Shown here: positions 51,372 to 61,175 of the stretch, piece by piece
Layout of the letters: every line of letters begins with the position of its first letter
Position numbering within the stretch: the first letter of the stretch is position 1
Origin: Ardenticatenaceae bacterium
GTDB lineage: Bacteria > Chloroflexota > Anaerolineae > Promineifilales > Promineifilaceae
Direction: 5' to 3'
Assembly (NCBI GenBank): GCA_020634215.1
Contig: JACKCD010000004.1
Location: forward strand, 62,001 to 126,000
Length of the DNA stretch: 64,000 nt
Translations under genes and position numbers: made by a program
Notes under the pieces: model-generated
What the model saw: only the letters and a program-made list of their open reading frames with translations
Database searches by the model: none
What the model was told of the DNA's origin: nothing

Positions 51372-52673
51372 ATGATACTGTCCATGAAATGGCTACAAAG
51401 GATTTGCTGGCGGTGGCTGTGGCTCGGGCTGAAGCTGCTGCTGTTTATGACCGTTTTTGTGCTGCTGGTTGGGCCAGAGTGGCCTGCCTTTGGCGATCCT
51501 GCTTACCAACTGCAAACCATTGTGCAACAGCGCGGGTTTAACTTTTCCGCTTGGTTGGGGGCGGCGTATGCGGCCAAGGCGGAGGGGGTGCTGGCGCAAG
51601 AAGAGATGTTTGTGGCAGAGGATGAGCAGCGTGCGATTGTGCTGGGCTATTTGGAGCTAATTGCTGAGGCAAACCGGCTGGAGCGGGAGATTGCGCGGGT
51701 GTATACGGATGCGAGTGTGGCTGACCCGGCGGCGGAAACGGCCGTTTTGCAGACCACCCTCGAAGAAACCCGCGCCAACATTACCCAGCAGCAAACGCTG
51801 GCCGAAGCAATTGTGCAAGATCAGGTGGCCGCGATTTTGGCCGAGGAAGGGTTTACGCTGGGCGGGGCAACCTGGCCGCCGGTGCTGATGCAGATGACCC
51901 CGCTGCCCTCGCTGCTGATTGTGTCGCCACGGGATCGGATTGAGCGGGTGGAGGGGGTGTCACTGGTGCCTGGGCTGGATGCGGCGGTGTGGGATGAGAT
52001 GGAAACGGCCGTTTTGTCCACCCTCAACCAATCCGCGCTGGTGGTTCCCATTGGCGGGCTGGGCACCTATCCGGCCATGATTACCGAAACGAGCAGCATT
52101 AACTGGCTGGTGGAGGTGACGGCGCACGAGTGGACGCACCACTGGCTCAATTTACGGCCGTTGGGCTACAACTATTTGACCAGCAATGAACTGCGAACGA
52201 TCAATGAAACGGTTGCTTCGCTGGTAGATGTGGAAGTTGGGGGGCGGGTGATTGCACGATTCTATCCAGATTTTGTGCCGCCGGAAGCAGAGCCAGAGAA
52301 AGAAGAAGAAGAAACAGCCGTTTCTTCCGATCCACCTCCCTTTGATTTCCGCGTTGAGATGGCTGCTACGCGCATCCAAACCGACGAACTGCTGGCACGA
52401 GGAGAAATTAAGGCGGCGGAGATGTATATGGAGGCGCGGCGGCGAGTGTTTGTGGCGAATGGCTACCAGATTCGCAAGCTCAACCAGGCGTATTTTGCGT
52501 TTTACGGTGCCTACGCTGACCAGCCGGGGGCAACAGGCAGCAACCCCATTGGCCCGCTGTTGCGCCAGCTTCGGGGGCAAAGTTCATCGCTGCGGACGTT
52601 TCTGGATGCGGTGGCACCCATTACCAGCCTGGCGGATTTGCAGCAGTTGGTTGAACAGAATAGCACCGAATGA
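51372..52673 (+). CDS. Membrane-anchored HExxH-type putative metalloprotease, unknown family
   Basis: About 433 residues from ATG at 51372 (alternatives 51360 and 51384; none has a clear ribosome site). One N-terminal helix (LWLGLKLLLFMTVFVLLVG), an alpha-helical region rich in Glu/Ala, then EVTAHEWTHHWLNLRPLG with HEWTH zinc motif and downstream INETVASLVDVEVG that could supply the third ligand. The C-terminal third is helical. Looks like a gluzincin-like protease facing outside. In-frame palindromes ETAV at about 125 and 214, and the coding strand changes from G- to C-rich at both. Not a recognised family. Confidence 0.7.
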   Translation: MILSMKWLQRICWRWLWLGLKLLLFMTVFVLLVGPEWPAFGDPAYQLQTIVQQRGFNFSAWLGAAYAAKAEGVLAQEEMFVAEDEQRAIVLGYLELIAEANRLEREIARVYTDASVADPAAETAVLQTTLEETRANITQQQTLAEAIVQDQVAAILAEEGFTLGGATWPPVLMQMTPLPSLLIVSPRDRIERVEGVSLVPGLDAAVWDEMETAVLSTLNQSALVVPIGGLGTYPAMITETSSINWLVEVTAHEWTHHWLNLRPLGYNYLTSNELRTINETVASLVDVEVGGRVIARFYPDFVPPEAEPEKEEEETAVSSDPPPFDFRVEMAATRIQTDELLARGEIKAAEMYMEARRRVFVANGYQIRKLNQAYFAFYGAYADQPGATGSNPIGPLLRQLRGQSSSLRTFLDAVAPITSLADLQQLVEQNSTE

Positions 52674-52700
52674 GTGATATGTTGGCGTAGAGATAAGGGA

Positions 52701-52753
52701 AATTAGAGATTGGAGATTGGAGATTGATGAAGGCTCCCAATCTCCAATCTCTA
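52701..52753. repeat. GATTGGA heptamer inverted repeat after metW
   Basis: AATTAGAGATTGGAGATTGG then CTCCCAATCTCCAATCTCTA; MetW's stop (52751) is in the right arm. Probably ends both convergent transcripts. Confidence 0.7.
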
Positions 52754-53383
52754 TTTATTTGTCTGCTTTTCCAGGGCAAAAACGGCCGTTTGTGCCCACC
52801 AGTTTTCGCCCCAGCTTTGTTTTAACGGCCGTTCTCCCACCAAATAAACGCGTTGCCGCACGGCGATTTTGAACGTTTGGCAAAATTCGGTGAAGTCAGT
52901 GATGGTAAACGCCTGCCAGCGGCGGTCGGATTGCCAGTGGGGGGGGTAGTCGGTGGCTTGGGGAAAACGGCCGTTAACCAGCAAATGTAGCCGGTAGCGC
53001 CAATAGCCCCAGTTGGGAAAGGTCACAATGGCCTGCTTTCCCACCCGCAGCATCTCCTGGATGATGGTTCCCGGCTCGTTGAGAAAGGGAATCGTTTGGC
53101 TGAGAATGACAAAATCAAAGCTGCCGTCGGGATAATCCGCCAGCCCCTCTTGCAAATTTCCCTGTCGCACGCTCAGCCCGCGTCGCACGCACGCCAGCAC
53201 CCCTGCCTCTGACAGTTCCACGCCCCGCCCCAGCACCCGCTTGTGGCGCACCAAATGCGCTAACAGCGCCCCATCGCCGCAGCCCAGGTCAAGGACACGG
53301 CTTTTGGGCAAAATCAGGTCGGCCACCGCTTGCAGGTCGGGGCGGAGGGTGGGGTTGGAGATAGGAGATTGGAGATTGGTCAT
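52751..53383 (-). CDS. metW: Methionine biosynthesis protein MetW
   Basis: 210 residues. SAM-binding VLDLGCGDGALLAHLVRHK, VELSEAGVLACVRRGLSVRQGNLQEGL, FDFVILSQTIPFLNEP, and VTFPNWGYWRYRLHLLVNGRFP match MetW. It is thought to assist MetX in O-acyl-homoserine formation, though its direct activity is poorly defined. Third gene of the met operon. The first ten codons MTNLQSPISNP are encoded by a heptamer repeat (CCAATCTCCAATCTCCTATC as read inward), so the present start is repeat-made; no Shine-Dalgarno lies before it. Two palindromes are in frame (LVNGRFP, QTAVFALE). Confidence 0.9.
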   Translation of the reverse strand: MTNLQSPISNPTLRPDLQAVADLILPKSRVLDLGCGDGALLAHLVRHKRVLGRGVELSEAGVLACVRRGLSVRQGNLQEGLADYPDGSFDFVILSQTIPFLNEPGTIIQEMLRVGKQAIVTFPNWGYWRYRLHLLVNGRFPQATDYPPHWQSDRRWQAFTITDFTEFCQTFKIAVRQRVYLVGERPLKQSWGENWWAQTAVFALEKQTNK

Positions 53384-53442
53384 GTTGGATAAATGGGACG
53401 CGGACGAACACGGACGAACGCGGATGAATGACTGATAACTGG

Positions 53443-54615
<1,173 letters not shown>

Positions 54616-54628
54616 GGGACGAGAAGTA

Positions 54629-54689
54629 GTCAGTAATCGGTAATCAGTAACCAGTACCGATTACCGATTACTGATTACTGATTACTAGT
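54629..54689. repeat. GTAATCR heptamer dyad between metX and metY
   Basis: CAGTAATCGGTAATCAGTAA and the inverted TACCGATTACCGATTACTG, continuing ATTACTGATTACTAG. Nearly self-complementary. It supplies the last MetY codons (SNQ and stop). Confidence 0.7.
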
Positions 54690-55964
54690 TTCTAACGCCT
54701 GATCCAAATCCCAGAGAATGTCATCAATGTCTTCATAACCAATGCTGAGACGGATGAAGTCGGGGGTGACACCGGCTGATTGCAGTTCGGCTTCGCTGAG
54801 CTGGCTGTGGGTGGTGCTGGCAGGGTGGATAGCCAAGCTTTTGGCATCGCCCACGTTGGCGAGGTGGCTAAACAGCTTCAGGTTATTGATGAACCCTTCG
54901 CCCGCCGCCCGGCCGCCCTTGATGCCAAACCCCATAATGGCACCGGGGCCTTTGGGCAAATATTTTTGCGCTTTGGCGTGGTCGGGGTGGCTGGTAAGAC
55001 CGGGGTAGGAAACCCAGCTTACGCGGTCGTCGGCTTCCAGATATTCGGCCACTTTTTGCGCGTTGCTGACGTGGCGATCCATTCGCAGGCTGAGGGTTTC
55101 GATGCCCTGGATGGTGGCCCAACTGTTGAACGGGGCTTGGCAGGCACCGATGTCGCGCAAAATTTGCACGCGGGCTTTGAGGATGAAAGCGGGTGCGCCG
55201 AGGTCAGCGTAAACCAGGCCGTGGTAGGAAGGGTCAGGTTCGGTGAAGTTGGGGAAACGGCCGCTTGTCCAGTCAAAGTTGCCGCCGTCTACGATGATGC
55301 CGCCGATGGTGGTGCCGTGTCCGCCGAGGAATTTGGTGGTGCTGTGGGTGACGATGTTGGCTCCCCATTCAAACGGCCGGCAGAGGTAGGGGGTGGCAAA
55401 GGTGTTGTCAATCATCAGCGGGATGTTGTGGGCCTGGGCAATGGCCGACACTTCGGCAAACGGAAACACAGAAATGTCGGGATTGCCCAAGGTTTCGCCG
55501 TAGATGAGCTTGGTATTGGGGCGAATGGCGGCGGCGAAGGCGGCGGGGTCGGCGGGGTCAACAAGGGTGACTTCGATGCCGATGCGGGGAAAGGTGTAGT
55601 TGAACTGGTTATAGGTGCCGCCGTAGAGCCGACTGCTACTGATGATGTGGTCACCCGCGCCGCAGAGGGTGAGGATAGCCATCGTCTGGGCACCGTGGCC
55701 GCTGCTGGCGGCAAGGGCGCCAACGCCTCCTTCGAGGGAGGCAATACGCTGTTCCAGCACGTCGTTGGTGGGGTTCATGATGCGGGTGTAGATGTTGCCC
55801 ATCTCTTGCAGGGCGAAGAGGTTGGCGGCGTGGGTGGTGTCGTGGAACTGGTAGCTGCTGGTTTGGTAGATGGGCACGGCGCGGCTGCCGGTGGTGGGGT
55901 CTGGTTCTTGCCCGGCGTGTAGTTGCCGGGTGGTGAAGCCGAGTTGGCGTTCGTCAATGCTCAT
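54675..55964 (-). CDS. metY: O-acetylhomoserine sulfhydrylase (MetY)
   Basis: 429 residues; PLP enzyme that replaces the acetyl group with sulfide to form homocysteine. ATG with AAAAGGAG 9 bases upstream. TRQLHAGQEPDPTTGSRAVPIYQTSSY at the N-terminus, SSGHGAQTMAILTL, PLMIDNTFATPYLCRPFEWGANIV with Asp for the pyridine N, and THSTTKFLGGHGTTIGG with the PLP-binding Lys near residue 208. C-terminus FIRLSIGYEDIDDILWDLDQAL is classic. First gene of metY-metX-metW and directly below the SAM-I riboswitch. Confidence 0.95.
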   Translation of the reverse strand: MSIDERQLGFTTRQLHAGQEPDPTTGSRAVPIYQTSSYQFHDTTHAANLFALQEMGNIYTRIMNPTNDVLEQRIASLEGGVGALAASSGHGAQTMAILTLCGAGDHIISSSRLYGGTYNQFNYTFPRIGIEVTLVDPADPAAFAAAIRPNTKLIYGETLGNPDISVFPFAEVSAIAQAHNIPLMIDNTFATPYLCRPFEWGANIVTHSTTKFLGGHGTTIGGIIVDGGNFDWTSGRFPNFTEPDPSYHGLVYADLGAPAFILKARVQILRDIGACQAPFNSWATIQGIETLSLRMDRHVSNAQKVAEYLEADDRVSWVSYPGLTSHPDHAKAQKYLPKGPGAIMGFGIKGGRAAGEGFINNLKLFSHLANVGDAKSLAIHPASTTHSQLSEAELQSAGVTPDFIRLSIGYEDIDDILWDLDQALETSNQ

Positions 55965-56102
55965 GTGAATAAACTCCTTTTGGAATGAAAGGGACGCAGA
56001 TTTTCCTGATTTCCCTGATTTTGATTGGTTGCCCGGGTATGGCTGCTGCTACCATCTGCGCATCATGGTGGCAAAACGGCCGTTTTCCCGCTGCTGTTTA
56101 GG

Positions 56103-56137
56103 AAATAAAAAAACCCTCTGCCAGATGGAGAGGGTTT
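56103..56137 (-). terminator. Intrinsic terminator of the SAM riboswitch leader
   Basis: On the minus strand AAACCCTCT, loop CCATCTGGC, AGAGGGTTT and a run of T then ATTT. It lies between aptamer and metY and is the expected expression platform. A palindrome AACGGCCGTT (near 56150) sits between aptamer and terminator and may be part of the antiterminator region. Confidence 0.88.
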
Positions 56138-56190
56138 GGATTTTGGGGTTAACGGCCGTTTTGGACACAGCACGTAAAGTTCATTCACCG

Positions 56191-56312
56191 TCTCTCTCAT
56201 CTTCCAGAATAGTTCTGCCGGAGTTGGCACCTTTTTGCGACAGTTGTAACAACTGTACAAAGGGTTGCCGAGGTTTCATAGGGCCGGTCCCTCCACCTCT
56301 CTGGATAAAAGT
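56191..56312 (-). promoter_or_regulatory. SAM-I riboswitch (S box) controlling metYXW
   Basis: Minus-strand reading shows the invariant blocks in order: CTTTTATCCAGAGAGGTGGA, GGGACCGGCCCTATGAAACC, TCGGCAACC, a P3 hairpin ACAGTTG-TTA-CAACTGT, AAGGTGCCAACTCCGGCAGA and AGATGAGAG closing P1 with the 5' TTATC side. It binds S-adenosylmethionine and then favours the terminator at 56103-56137, shutting off methionine synthesis. Confidence 0.95.
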
Positions 56313-56348
56313 GACTCACTATTTGGTTTTTTAATTTCCTACTTTACG

Positions 56349-56376
56349 ACTATAGCGTGTGTTGCTGGTTTGTCAA
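56349..56376 (-). promoter_or_regulatory. Promoter of the met operon
   Basis: Minus-strand TTGACA (56376-56371), 16-base spacer, TATAGT (56354-56349). Start expected near 56341, about 30 bases before the aptamer. Confidence 0.75.
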
Positions 56377-56448
56377 ATAGATGATTTTGCTGAAGAAAAC
56401 GGCCGTTTTTGCACAACTTTGCACAGTTCTCCACCCAAAACAGGGTCT

Positions 56449-56499
56449 TTATCAACAGCTATTAACAGTTTTGCACCAGTTATCCACAGGTTACTCACA
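56449..56499. other. Cluster of DnaA-box-like sites
   Basis: A perfect DnaA box TTATCCACA (56480-56488) is preceded by TTATCAACA (56449-56457, one mismatch) and followed by TTACTCACA (56491-56499, near match). Just left, TTTGCACAA and CTTTGCACAG repeat every 10-11 bases (about 56408-56426). It could bind DnaA. Not enough boxes or AT-rich unwinding sequence to call an origin. Confidence 0.45.
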
Positions 56500-56503
56500 G
56501 AAA

Positions 56504-58288
56504 TTAATCGGGGATGATGGTGATGTTGCCTGGGCGAGGAACGGCCGGGATTGCCTGCTCCCAGCCAGGAAACGCATAGCCGGGGCCAGCTAACGATCTT
56601 TTGACCATGACATCGCTGACAGTTGCGCTGGTAATATGCCCTAGCTGGTCGCTGATAATGTGGTATTTCTGGGCACGTATTCGGTCACTCCGGTTGTTGG
56701 TTTGGTTGTCAAAATCAGGCATGTCGCGCTCCAGCCCGATGAGCGTGATACCGCCATCAGCGTTGCGCGTGGCGCGAAGCCACTGTATTTGCTCCAGATG
56801 ACGCTGAATTTCCAATGCGCGACGAGCCTCCCAAATGACCACCCGCGTCATGTTGGCAACGGTGGCATAGACAGGAGGTGGAAGCTGGCGGTTGACACGT
56901 TGAGCATAGGCATCAGTGCCGATATAGCCCAGGATAGTGCCGCCAACGGCTGCGATGCCAACGAAGACAAACCAGTTAATAAAAAACACCTGGCTAATGG
57001 TGATCACATCGGCCTCACGTTTGACAAACGTCTCCAGAAGCTGCAGTTGGTCAATGATGGCTGCTTCGGTAGCACTGTCGGGGGTGTTGAGTTGAAAGGT
57101 GCGGGCGTTTTGCAAGGCCAGGATAAGCTGCTCATGGAGTGAATAATTTGCCGGGAAGGTGTCGTTAGGCAGCATTTGTTCGAGCTGTAGCACTAGCGTT
57201 TGGATGATTCGAGCATAACAGGCCGGGTCGCTTCCATCCTGGGCACAGCTTGTGACATCGCCACCGCTGCTTTCAATTTCGGCCAGAACGTTAAGCTGGG
57301 TGATGGCACTTTGCAGCAGTTCGGTGCGGCAGTAGGTGGTGGTGTCGCTTATTTGATAATCGGTGAGGCGGTTAATAATTTGCGGGATCAACTGCTGCCG
57401 CTCTTGCAGGGTGTTGTTTTGCAGGTTGACCAGCGTGGTAATGGCATCCTGGACGGGGAGGGTGTTGCAGGCGGTTTGCTTGGCATTAACGGCCGTTTGC
57501 AACCCATAAGCTGCAACCAGTAAATTGGTTCGTTGGCCGGGCGTGGCTTGGTCAACCTGCTCTGGGGTAATTTGCGCCAGCAAATTGTCAATACGGCTCA
57601 CGGTAGTTTGGGCAGCCGGTGGATTGATGAGATTGGGGGCGGCTTCAACCAGGGTGGGAAACAGGACAAAAAACAACACGGGAACGAGGCCAACCATGAT
57701 GACGGCAATGCTGATGGCGCGAACTGGTAAAAACGGCCGTTGTTTTTGTGACAAATAGCGCCGTCTGTTTAATTGATCACGTATTTTCGGCCATTCCGGC
57801 GTTGTGATCCAACTGGTGACAATTCCCGTGCCCAACATAAAGAGCAGCAGAACCACGCGCAGCGGCCAGGCAACATTTTCCCGAATCAGCGAATCGGTAA
57901 AGAAAAGGATTGCAATGATCAGGGTAAAACCAATCGCCAGGGGAATAGCCACGCCGGCAATAGTAAAGCGACGATACCAGGGGGTAGAGTCGGTGGTGAT
58001 GCGAAGCCAGTTGCGGTTGTCGGCTCCGCAGCGCGGGCACACAACGTGAATGGGGCCTGGGCCATCGTATGGCTCAACCGTTTCCTCTGGCGCAGCGCGG
58101 CTTTCAGGCACAATCGGGCGGCGGGTCAGGTCGGGCTGATAGCGCAGCCCAATATCAGGATAATGGTCGGGCGTGGGGGTTGAGATACCCTGGGTGTTTC
58201 CCTCTGCAACAGTAAATTGTTCGCGGCAACTGACGCAGCGAAGCGACCGAGTAACCAAGGTTTCTGGTGGCGCAGGTAGATTTAGCAT
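56504..58288 (-). CDS. Large membrane protein with N-terminal CxxC pairs, unknown function
   Basis: 594 residues from ATG at 58286-58288 with AGGGAAG upstream. Two CxxC motifs (LRCVSCREQF near 19, VVCPRCGADN near 85) suggest a zinc ribbon. Then two close helices (about 115-160), another near 205-225, and one near 470, separating a mostly helical domain about 230-460 with several Cys (ACNTLP, SCAQDGSDPACYARI). C-terminal 100 residues soluble. I do not recognise the family. In-frame palindromes QRPFLP, TAVNAK. Between the met operon and the lipoprotein gene; transcribed away from the lipoprotein. Confidence 0.75.
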   Translation of the reverse strand: MLNLPAPPETLVTRSLRCVSCREQFTVAEGNTQGISTPTPDHYPDIGLRYQPDLTRRPIVPESRAAPEETVEPYDGPGPIHVVCPRCGADNRNWLRITTDSTPWYRRFTIAGVAIPLAIGFTLIIAILFFTDSLIRENVAWPLRVVLLLFMLGTGIVTSWITTPEWPKIRDQLNRRRYLSQKQRPFLPVRAISIAVIMVGLVPVLFFVLFPTLVEAAPNLINPPAAQTTVSRIDNLLAQITPEQVDQATPGQRTNLLVAAYGLQTAVNAKQTACNTLPVQDAITTLVNLQNNTLQERQQLIPQIINRLTDYQISDTTTYCRTELLQSAITQLNVLAEIESSGGDVTSCAQDGSDPACYARIIQTLVLQLEQMLPNDTFPANYSLHEQLILALQNARTFQLNTPDSATEAAIIDQLQLLETFVKREADVITISQVFFINWFVFVGIAAVGGTILGYIGTDAYAQRVNRQLPPPVYATVANMTRVVIWEARRALEIQRHLEQIQWLRATRNADGGITLIGLERDMPDFDNQTNNRSDRIRAQKYHIISDQLGHITSATVSDVMVKRSLAGPGYAFPGWEQAIPAVPRPGNITIIPD

Positions 58289-58600
58289 GGCACTTCCCTT
58301 CAGGGCTTTTGACAAAGGGTGGTATGAAAGTTCGCAACGATGCGGCTTTGCCAAAGGCGGTACTACTAAAGCGACGATTGATCACGTTAAAGGTAGCAAA
58401 AACGGTGAAAGTTGCAAATTTGACAACGGCCGTTTCCTTTCACCTTAAAAGTTTGTAAATTCGCCTGCCTTTCACGGCAGCCCTTACCGTATCTGAGCTA
58501 AAATTAGGAGTGCTGCCCAAAGAAGCAGTAAGCAGGATTGTGTTGGTGTGTAGCAAGCGAGCAATATTTTCACTGGTTTGTGGGTGTGGTTTGTAGCATC
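58289..58600. other. Intergenic region between divergent genes
   Basis: No gene. One AACGGCCGTT near 58422 flanked by GGTGAAAG and CTTTCACC (about 58398-58444), making a longer dyad; the rest shows nothing recognisable. It should contain both divergent promoters. Confidence 0.4.
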
Positions 58601-60319
58601 ATGATAACGTTGAAGAGAATGGCATTGATAACCATTTTGTGGGTCGCTATAGGGTGTTCCAAAGAAACGGCCGTTTTACCAACCGCTGTGCCAGAAACGG
58701 CCGTTGTCGTTCCCACCGCCACGGCTGAAATTGCCACCATTCCCCCCGAACCCACCGACGTACCTACCCCAGAGCCAACCCCCTTTCCCCCAGATCTCTC
58801 TCTAAATGCTCAAGATATTTTTACATTCCCCAACCCAGAAATCTACGCGGGTGATTTAGTCACCTTTCAAGTCATGCCCTTTGTTTCCCAGCCTGTTGTG
58901 GCCGATGACGTCAGCGTGCATGTTATGGTTGATGGGTACGATGTGGCCGCTGGCACTCTCAGCGAACGCAACTTTGCAGGCGACCCGCGCAGCGTCTTTG
59001 CCTGGGCGTGGAATAGCAGCAACCAGCTTGGTACCCATGAAGTGCGTGTGGTGCTGGATCGAGATGACAGGATTGTGGTAGGGGATGAAGACCCCACCAA
59101 TAACCAGGCTGCCATCACCCTAACTGTTCTTGATCCCAAGGACATACCGGCGACGGAAGAAAATGCAACCTGGGTAACGGCCGACACCACCTGCTGCACA
59201 ATTCACACCGTCAGCGGAACGGCCGCTTATCGGGATTTGCCTAATCTGGTCAAAGTTGTAGACGATGCTGCTGCCCAGGCTGCCGCCCGGCTTAATGAGC
59301 AGCCCCAGCGCAAAATTGACATTTACCTCATTGACCGGGTGATTGGGCAGGGTGGTTACGCCGGTTCGGCCATTGTCGCTTCCTATCTGGATCGGCAATA
59401 CAGCGGTAACAGCCTGCACGAACTGCTGGTGCATGAGATCACCCACATCATTGACCAACAGTTTGCCCCGCATCGGCTGGTTTTTCTGGCCGAGGGGGTG
59501 GCTGTGTGGGCAACGGGTGGGCATTACAAGATGGAAAATTTGACCGAGCGCAATGCTGCGCTGCTGTCGCTGGGGCAAGCTGTGCCGCTGGCAGAGATGA
59601 TCAATAACTTTTATCCGGTGCAGCATGAGATTGGCTATTTACAGGCTGGTGGTTTTGTGCAATACCTGATTGACACCTACGGTTGGTCAACCTTCCGGGC
59701 GTTTTATAGCAACACGACCCTGGATGATGGGGCAACGCCGGCCGAGGCGGTGGATCGCAACCTGCAAACGTATTACAACAAGTCCTTGGCGCAGATTGAG
59801 GCCGATTGGCAGGATGCTTTGCGTGGGGTGGAGTTGGGAGAAACGGCCGTTTCTGACCTGCAAACCACCATCCGCTTTTTTGATGTTATGCGCCGCTACC
59901 AGCTACTTTATGACCCAACTGCCCACTTCCTGCGCGCTTGGATTCCCCAGCCCAAAGCCGTTCGCACCCAGGGCAACCCGGCCGACCTCACCCGCCATCC
60001 TACTGCCGAGATAAATGTGACGCTGGAAGTCATGCTTGAGGCGGCTAATACATCCTGGCGCGGTGGTGACTACCAACGCGCCAACGTCATTCTGGACAGC
60101 GTGGAGCGGGTGCTGGATAATGACGGAGCCTTTATTGATCCATTGGCAACCAACTATCTCAACATTGTGCGGAAAGTAACGGCCGTTGGCTATAAAGTCC
60201 AAAGCATTACGCTGCAAGGGGACGAAGCGCAGCTTGTGGTGACATTGGCGAATAAAAACGGCCTGTTGCCCATTAACATGCGGCTGGTTAACCGTGATTG
60301 GATCATTCTGGCGAATTAG
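58601..60319 (+). CDS. Lipoprotein with peptidase MA-like gluzincin domain
   Basis: 572 residues from ATG at 58601; a Met six codons later (58619) with GAAGAG before it is equally possible. Lipobox VAIGC follows a short helix. After a Thr/Pro linker with two closely spaced palindromes (ETAVLPTAVPETAVV) comes a CARDB-like domain (GDLVTFQVMPFVSQ, GTHEVRVVLDRDDRI) and then a protease domain: HELLVHEITHIIDQQFAPHRLVFLAEGVAVWATGG, HExxH plus downstream Glu, as in gluzincins. Exported zinc peptidase attached to the membrane; substrate unknown. The two fused palindromes suggest the linker grew by palindrome insertion. Confidence 0.8.
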   Translation: MITLKRMALITILWVAIGCSKETAVLPTAVPETAVVVPTATAEIATIPPEPTDVPTPEPTPFPPDLSLNAQDIFTFPNPEIYAGDLVTFQVMPFVSQPVVADDVSVHVMVDGYDVAAGTLSERNFAGDPRSVFAWAWNSSNQLGTHEVRVVLDRDDRIVVGDEDPTNNQAAITLTVLDPKDIPATEENATWVTADTTCCTIHTVSGTAAYRDLPNLVKVVDDAAAQAAARLNEQPQRKIDIYLIDRVIGQGGYAGSAIVASYLDRQYSGNSLHELLVHEITHIIDQQFAPHRLVFLAEGVAVWATGGHYKMENLTERNAALLSLGQAVPLAEMINNFYPVQHEIGYLQAGGFVQYLIDTYGWSTFRAFYSNTTLDDGATPAEAVDRNLQTYYNKSLAQIEADWQDALRGVELGETAVSDLQTTIRFFDVMRRYQLLYDPTAHFLRAWIPQPKAVRTQGNPADLTRHPTAEINVTLEVMLEAANTSWRGGDYQRANVILDSVERVLDNDGAFIDPLATNYLNIVRKVTAVGYKVQSITLQGDEAQLVVTLANKNGLLPINMRLVNRDWIILAN

Positions 60320-60321
60320 CG

Positions 60322-60437
60322 ATTGGAGATAGGAGATTGGGAGACTAGTACCTCGGCTTTATGATTTTGAGAGAGTTACGGTACTAGGAGAGTGAGCCAG
60401 TCTCTTAATCTCTCAATCTCTAATCTCCCAATCTCTT
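60322..60437. repeat. Composite dyad: GATTGGA heptamers around a CTAGTACC element
   Basis: GATTGGAGATAGGAGATTGG on the left and CTCTAATCTCCCAATCTC on the right enclose the short CTAGTACC...GGTACTAG element (60345-60387), which shares both arms with 1663-1750. One repeat family has apparently inserted in the middle of another. Confidence 0.72.
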
Positions 60438-60563
60438 CTATAGGTGAATCATTTCTGTTTTTATGCTAAAATGATCGTGGCACCATGTTAGTGCATGACA
60501 CATGTGCAAATATGGCAATGTCGGCATAAATGGCGTGTAGCCTTAGATACACAGGGGTTTGAT

Positions 60564-61073
60564 ATGATCGAAGTTGTAATTGACAGTATCCGCATCAGCC
60601 TGGTTTCCCAGCATCGCATTGTCATGCTCAAGGAAATGGGTTCAGAGCGCCAGCTTCCTATCTGGATTGGGCCGTGTGAAGCGGATGCCATTACGATTGA
60701 GCTACAGGATGTGAAGGTAGCCCGCCCGCTGACGCAGGATTTGCTCAAAAATGTGATCGCCGTCATGGGTGGGCGTGTCTCACATGTTTTGGTCAAGGAA
60801 CTGGATGATGGTATTTTCCATGCCAGCCTGTTTATTGACATCAAAGGTGAACTGAAAGAGATTGATTGCCGTCCTTCTGATGCCATTGCGTTGGCCGTGC
60901 GGGTGAAGGTGCCTATTTTTGTGGCCGAAGCGGTGATGGATGAGGCCGGGGTGGAGCCGGAGCAGGATATTCAGGAGCAGGCCAAGCCACAGGAAGAAGA
61001 AGCTGGCCCAGAAAATTTGGATATTTTCAGCAGCTTTGTGGATACCCTGGATTTTGATGATTTTGAGGAGTAG
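60564..61073 (+). CDS. Bifunctional nuclease family protein (DUF151)
   Basis: 169 residues from ATG with AGGGG about 7 bases upstream; an earlier in-frame Met exists. BFN core: VVIDSIRISLVSQHRIVMLKEMGSERQLPIWIGPCEADAIT, DLLKNVIAVMGGRVSHVLV, and SDAIALAVRVKVPIFVAEAVMDEAG. C-terminal acidic tail. Family members have been linked to nuclease activity and oxidative stress, but evidence is limited outside plants. Followed by a terminator, so monocistronic. Confidence 0.9.
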   Translation: MIEVVIDSIRISLVSQHRIVMLKEMGSERQLPIWIGPCEADAITIELQDVKVARPLTQDLLKNVIAVMGGRVSHVLVKELDDGIFHASLFIDIKGELKEIDCRPSDAIALAVRVKVPIFVAEAVMDEAGVEPEQDIQEQAKPQEEEAGPENLDIFSSFVDTLDFDDFEE

Positions 61074-61126
61074 AAACGGCCGTTTTTCTCCCACCCATAA
61101 CCAATAAAAGATGACCAACGAACAAA

Positions 61127-61162
61127 AACGTGAAACGTAGGCTAACCTGCGTTTCACGTTTT
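61127..61162 (+). terminator. Terminator between BFN gene and dnaB
   Basis: AAACGTGAAACGTAGG, loop CTAA, CCTGCGTTTCACGTTT, then TTATATTTT. Nearly perfect stem with a T-rich tail. The stem ends 13 bases before the dnaB GTG. Confidence 0.85.
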
Positions 61163-61175
61163 ATATTTTAGCGCA

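Noticed and set aside
56408..56499. Replication origin at the DnaA-like boxes
   Set aside because: Too few boxes, no AT-rich unwinding element and no dnaA/dnaN nearby.
60495..60563. Longer N-terminus for the bifunctional-nuclease protein
   Set aside because: The extra 23 residues are not family-like and the later ATG has AGGGG at a proper distance.
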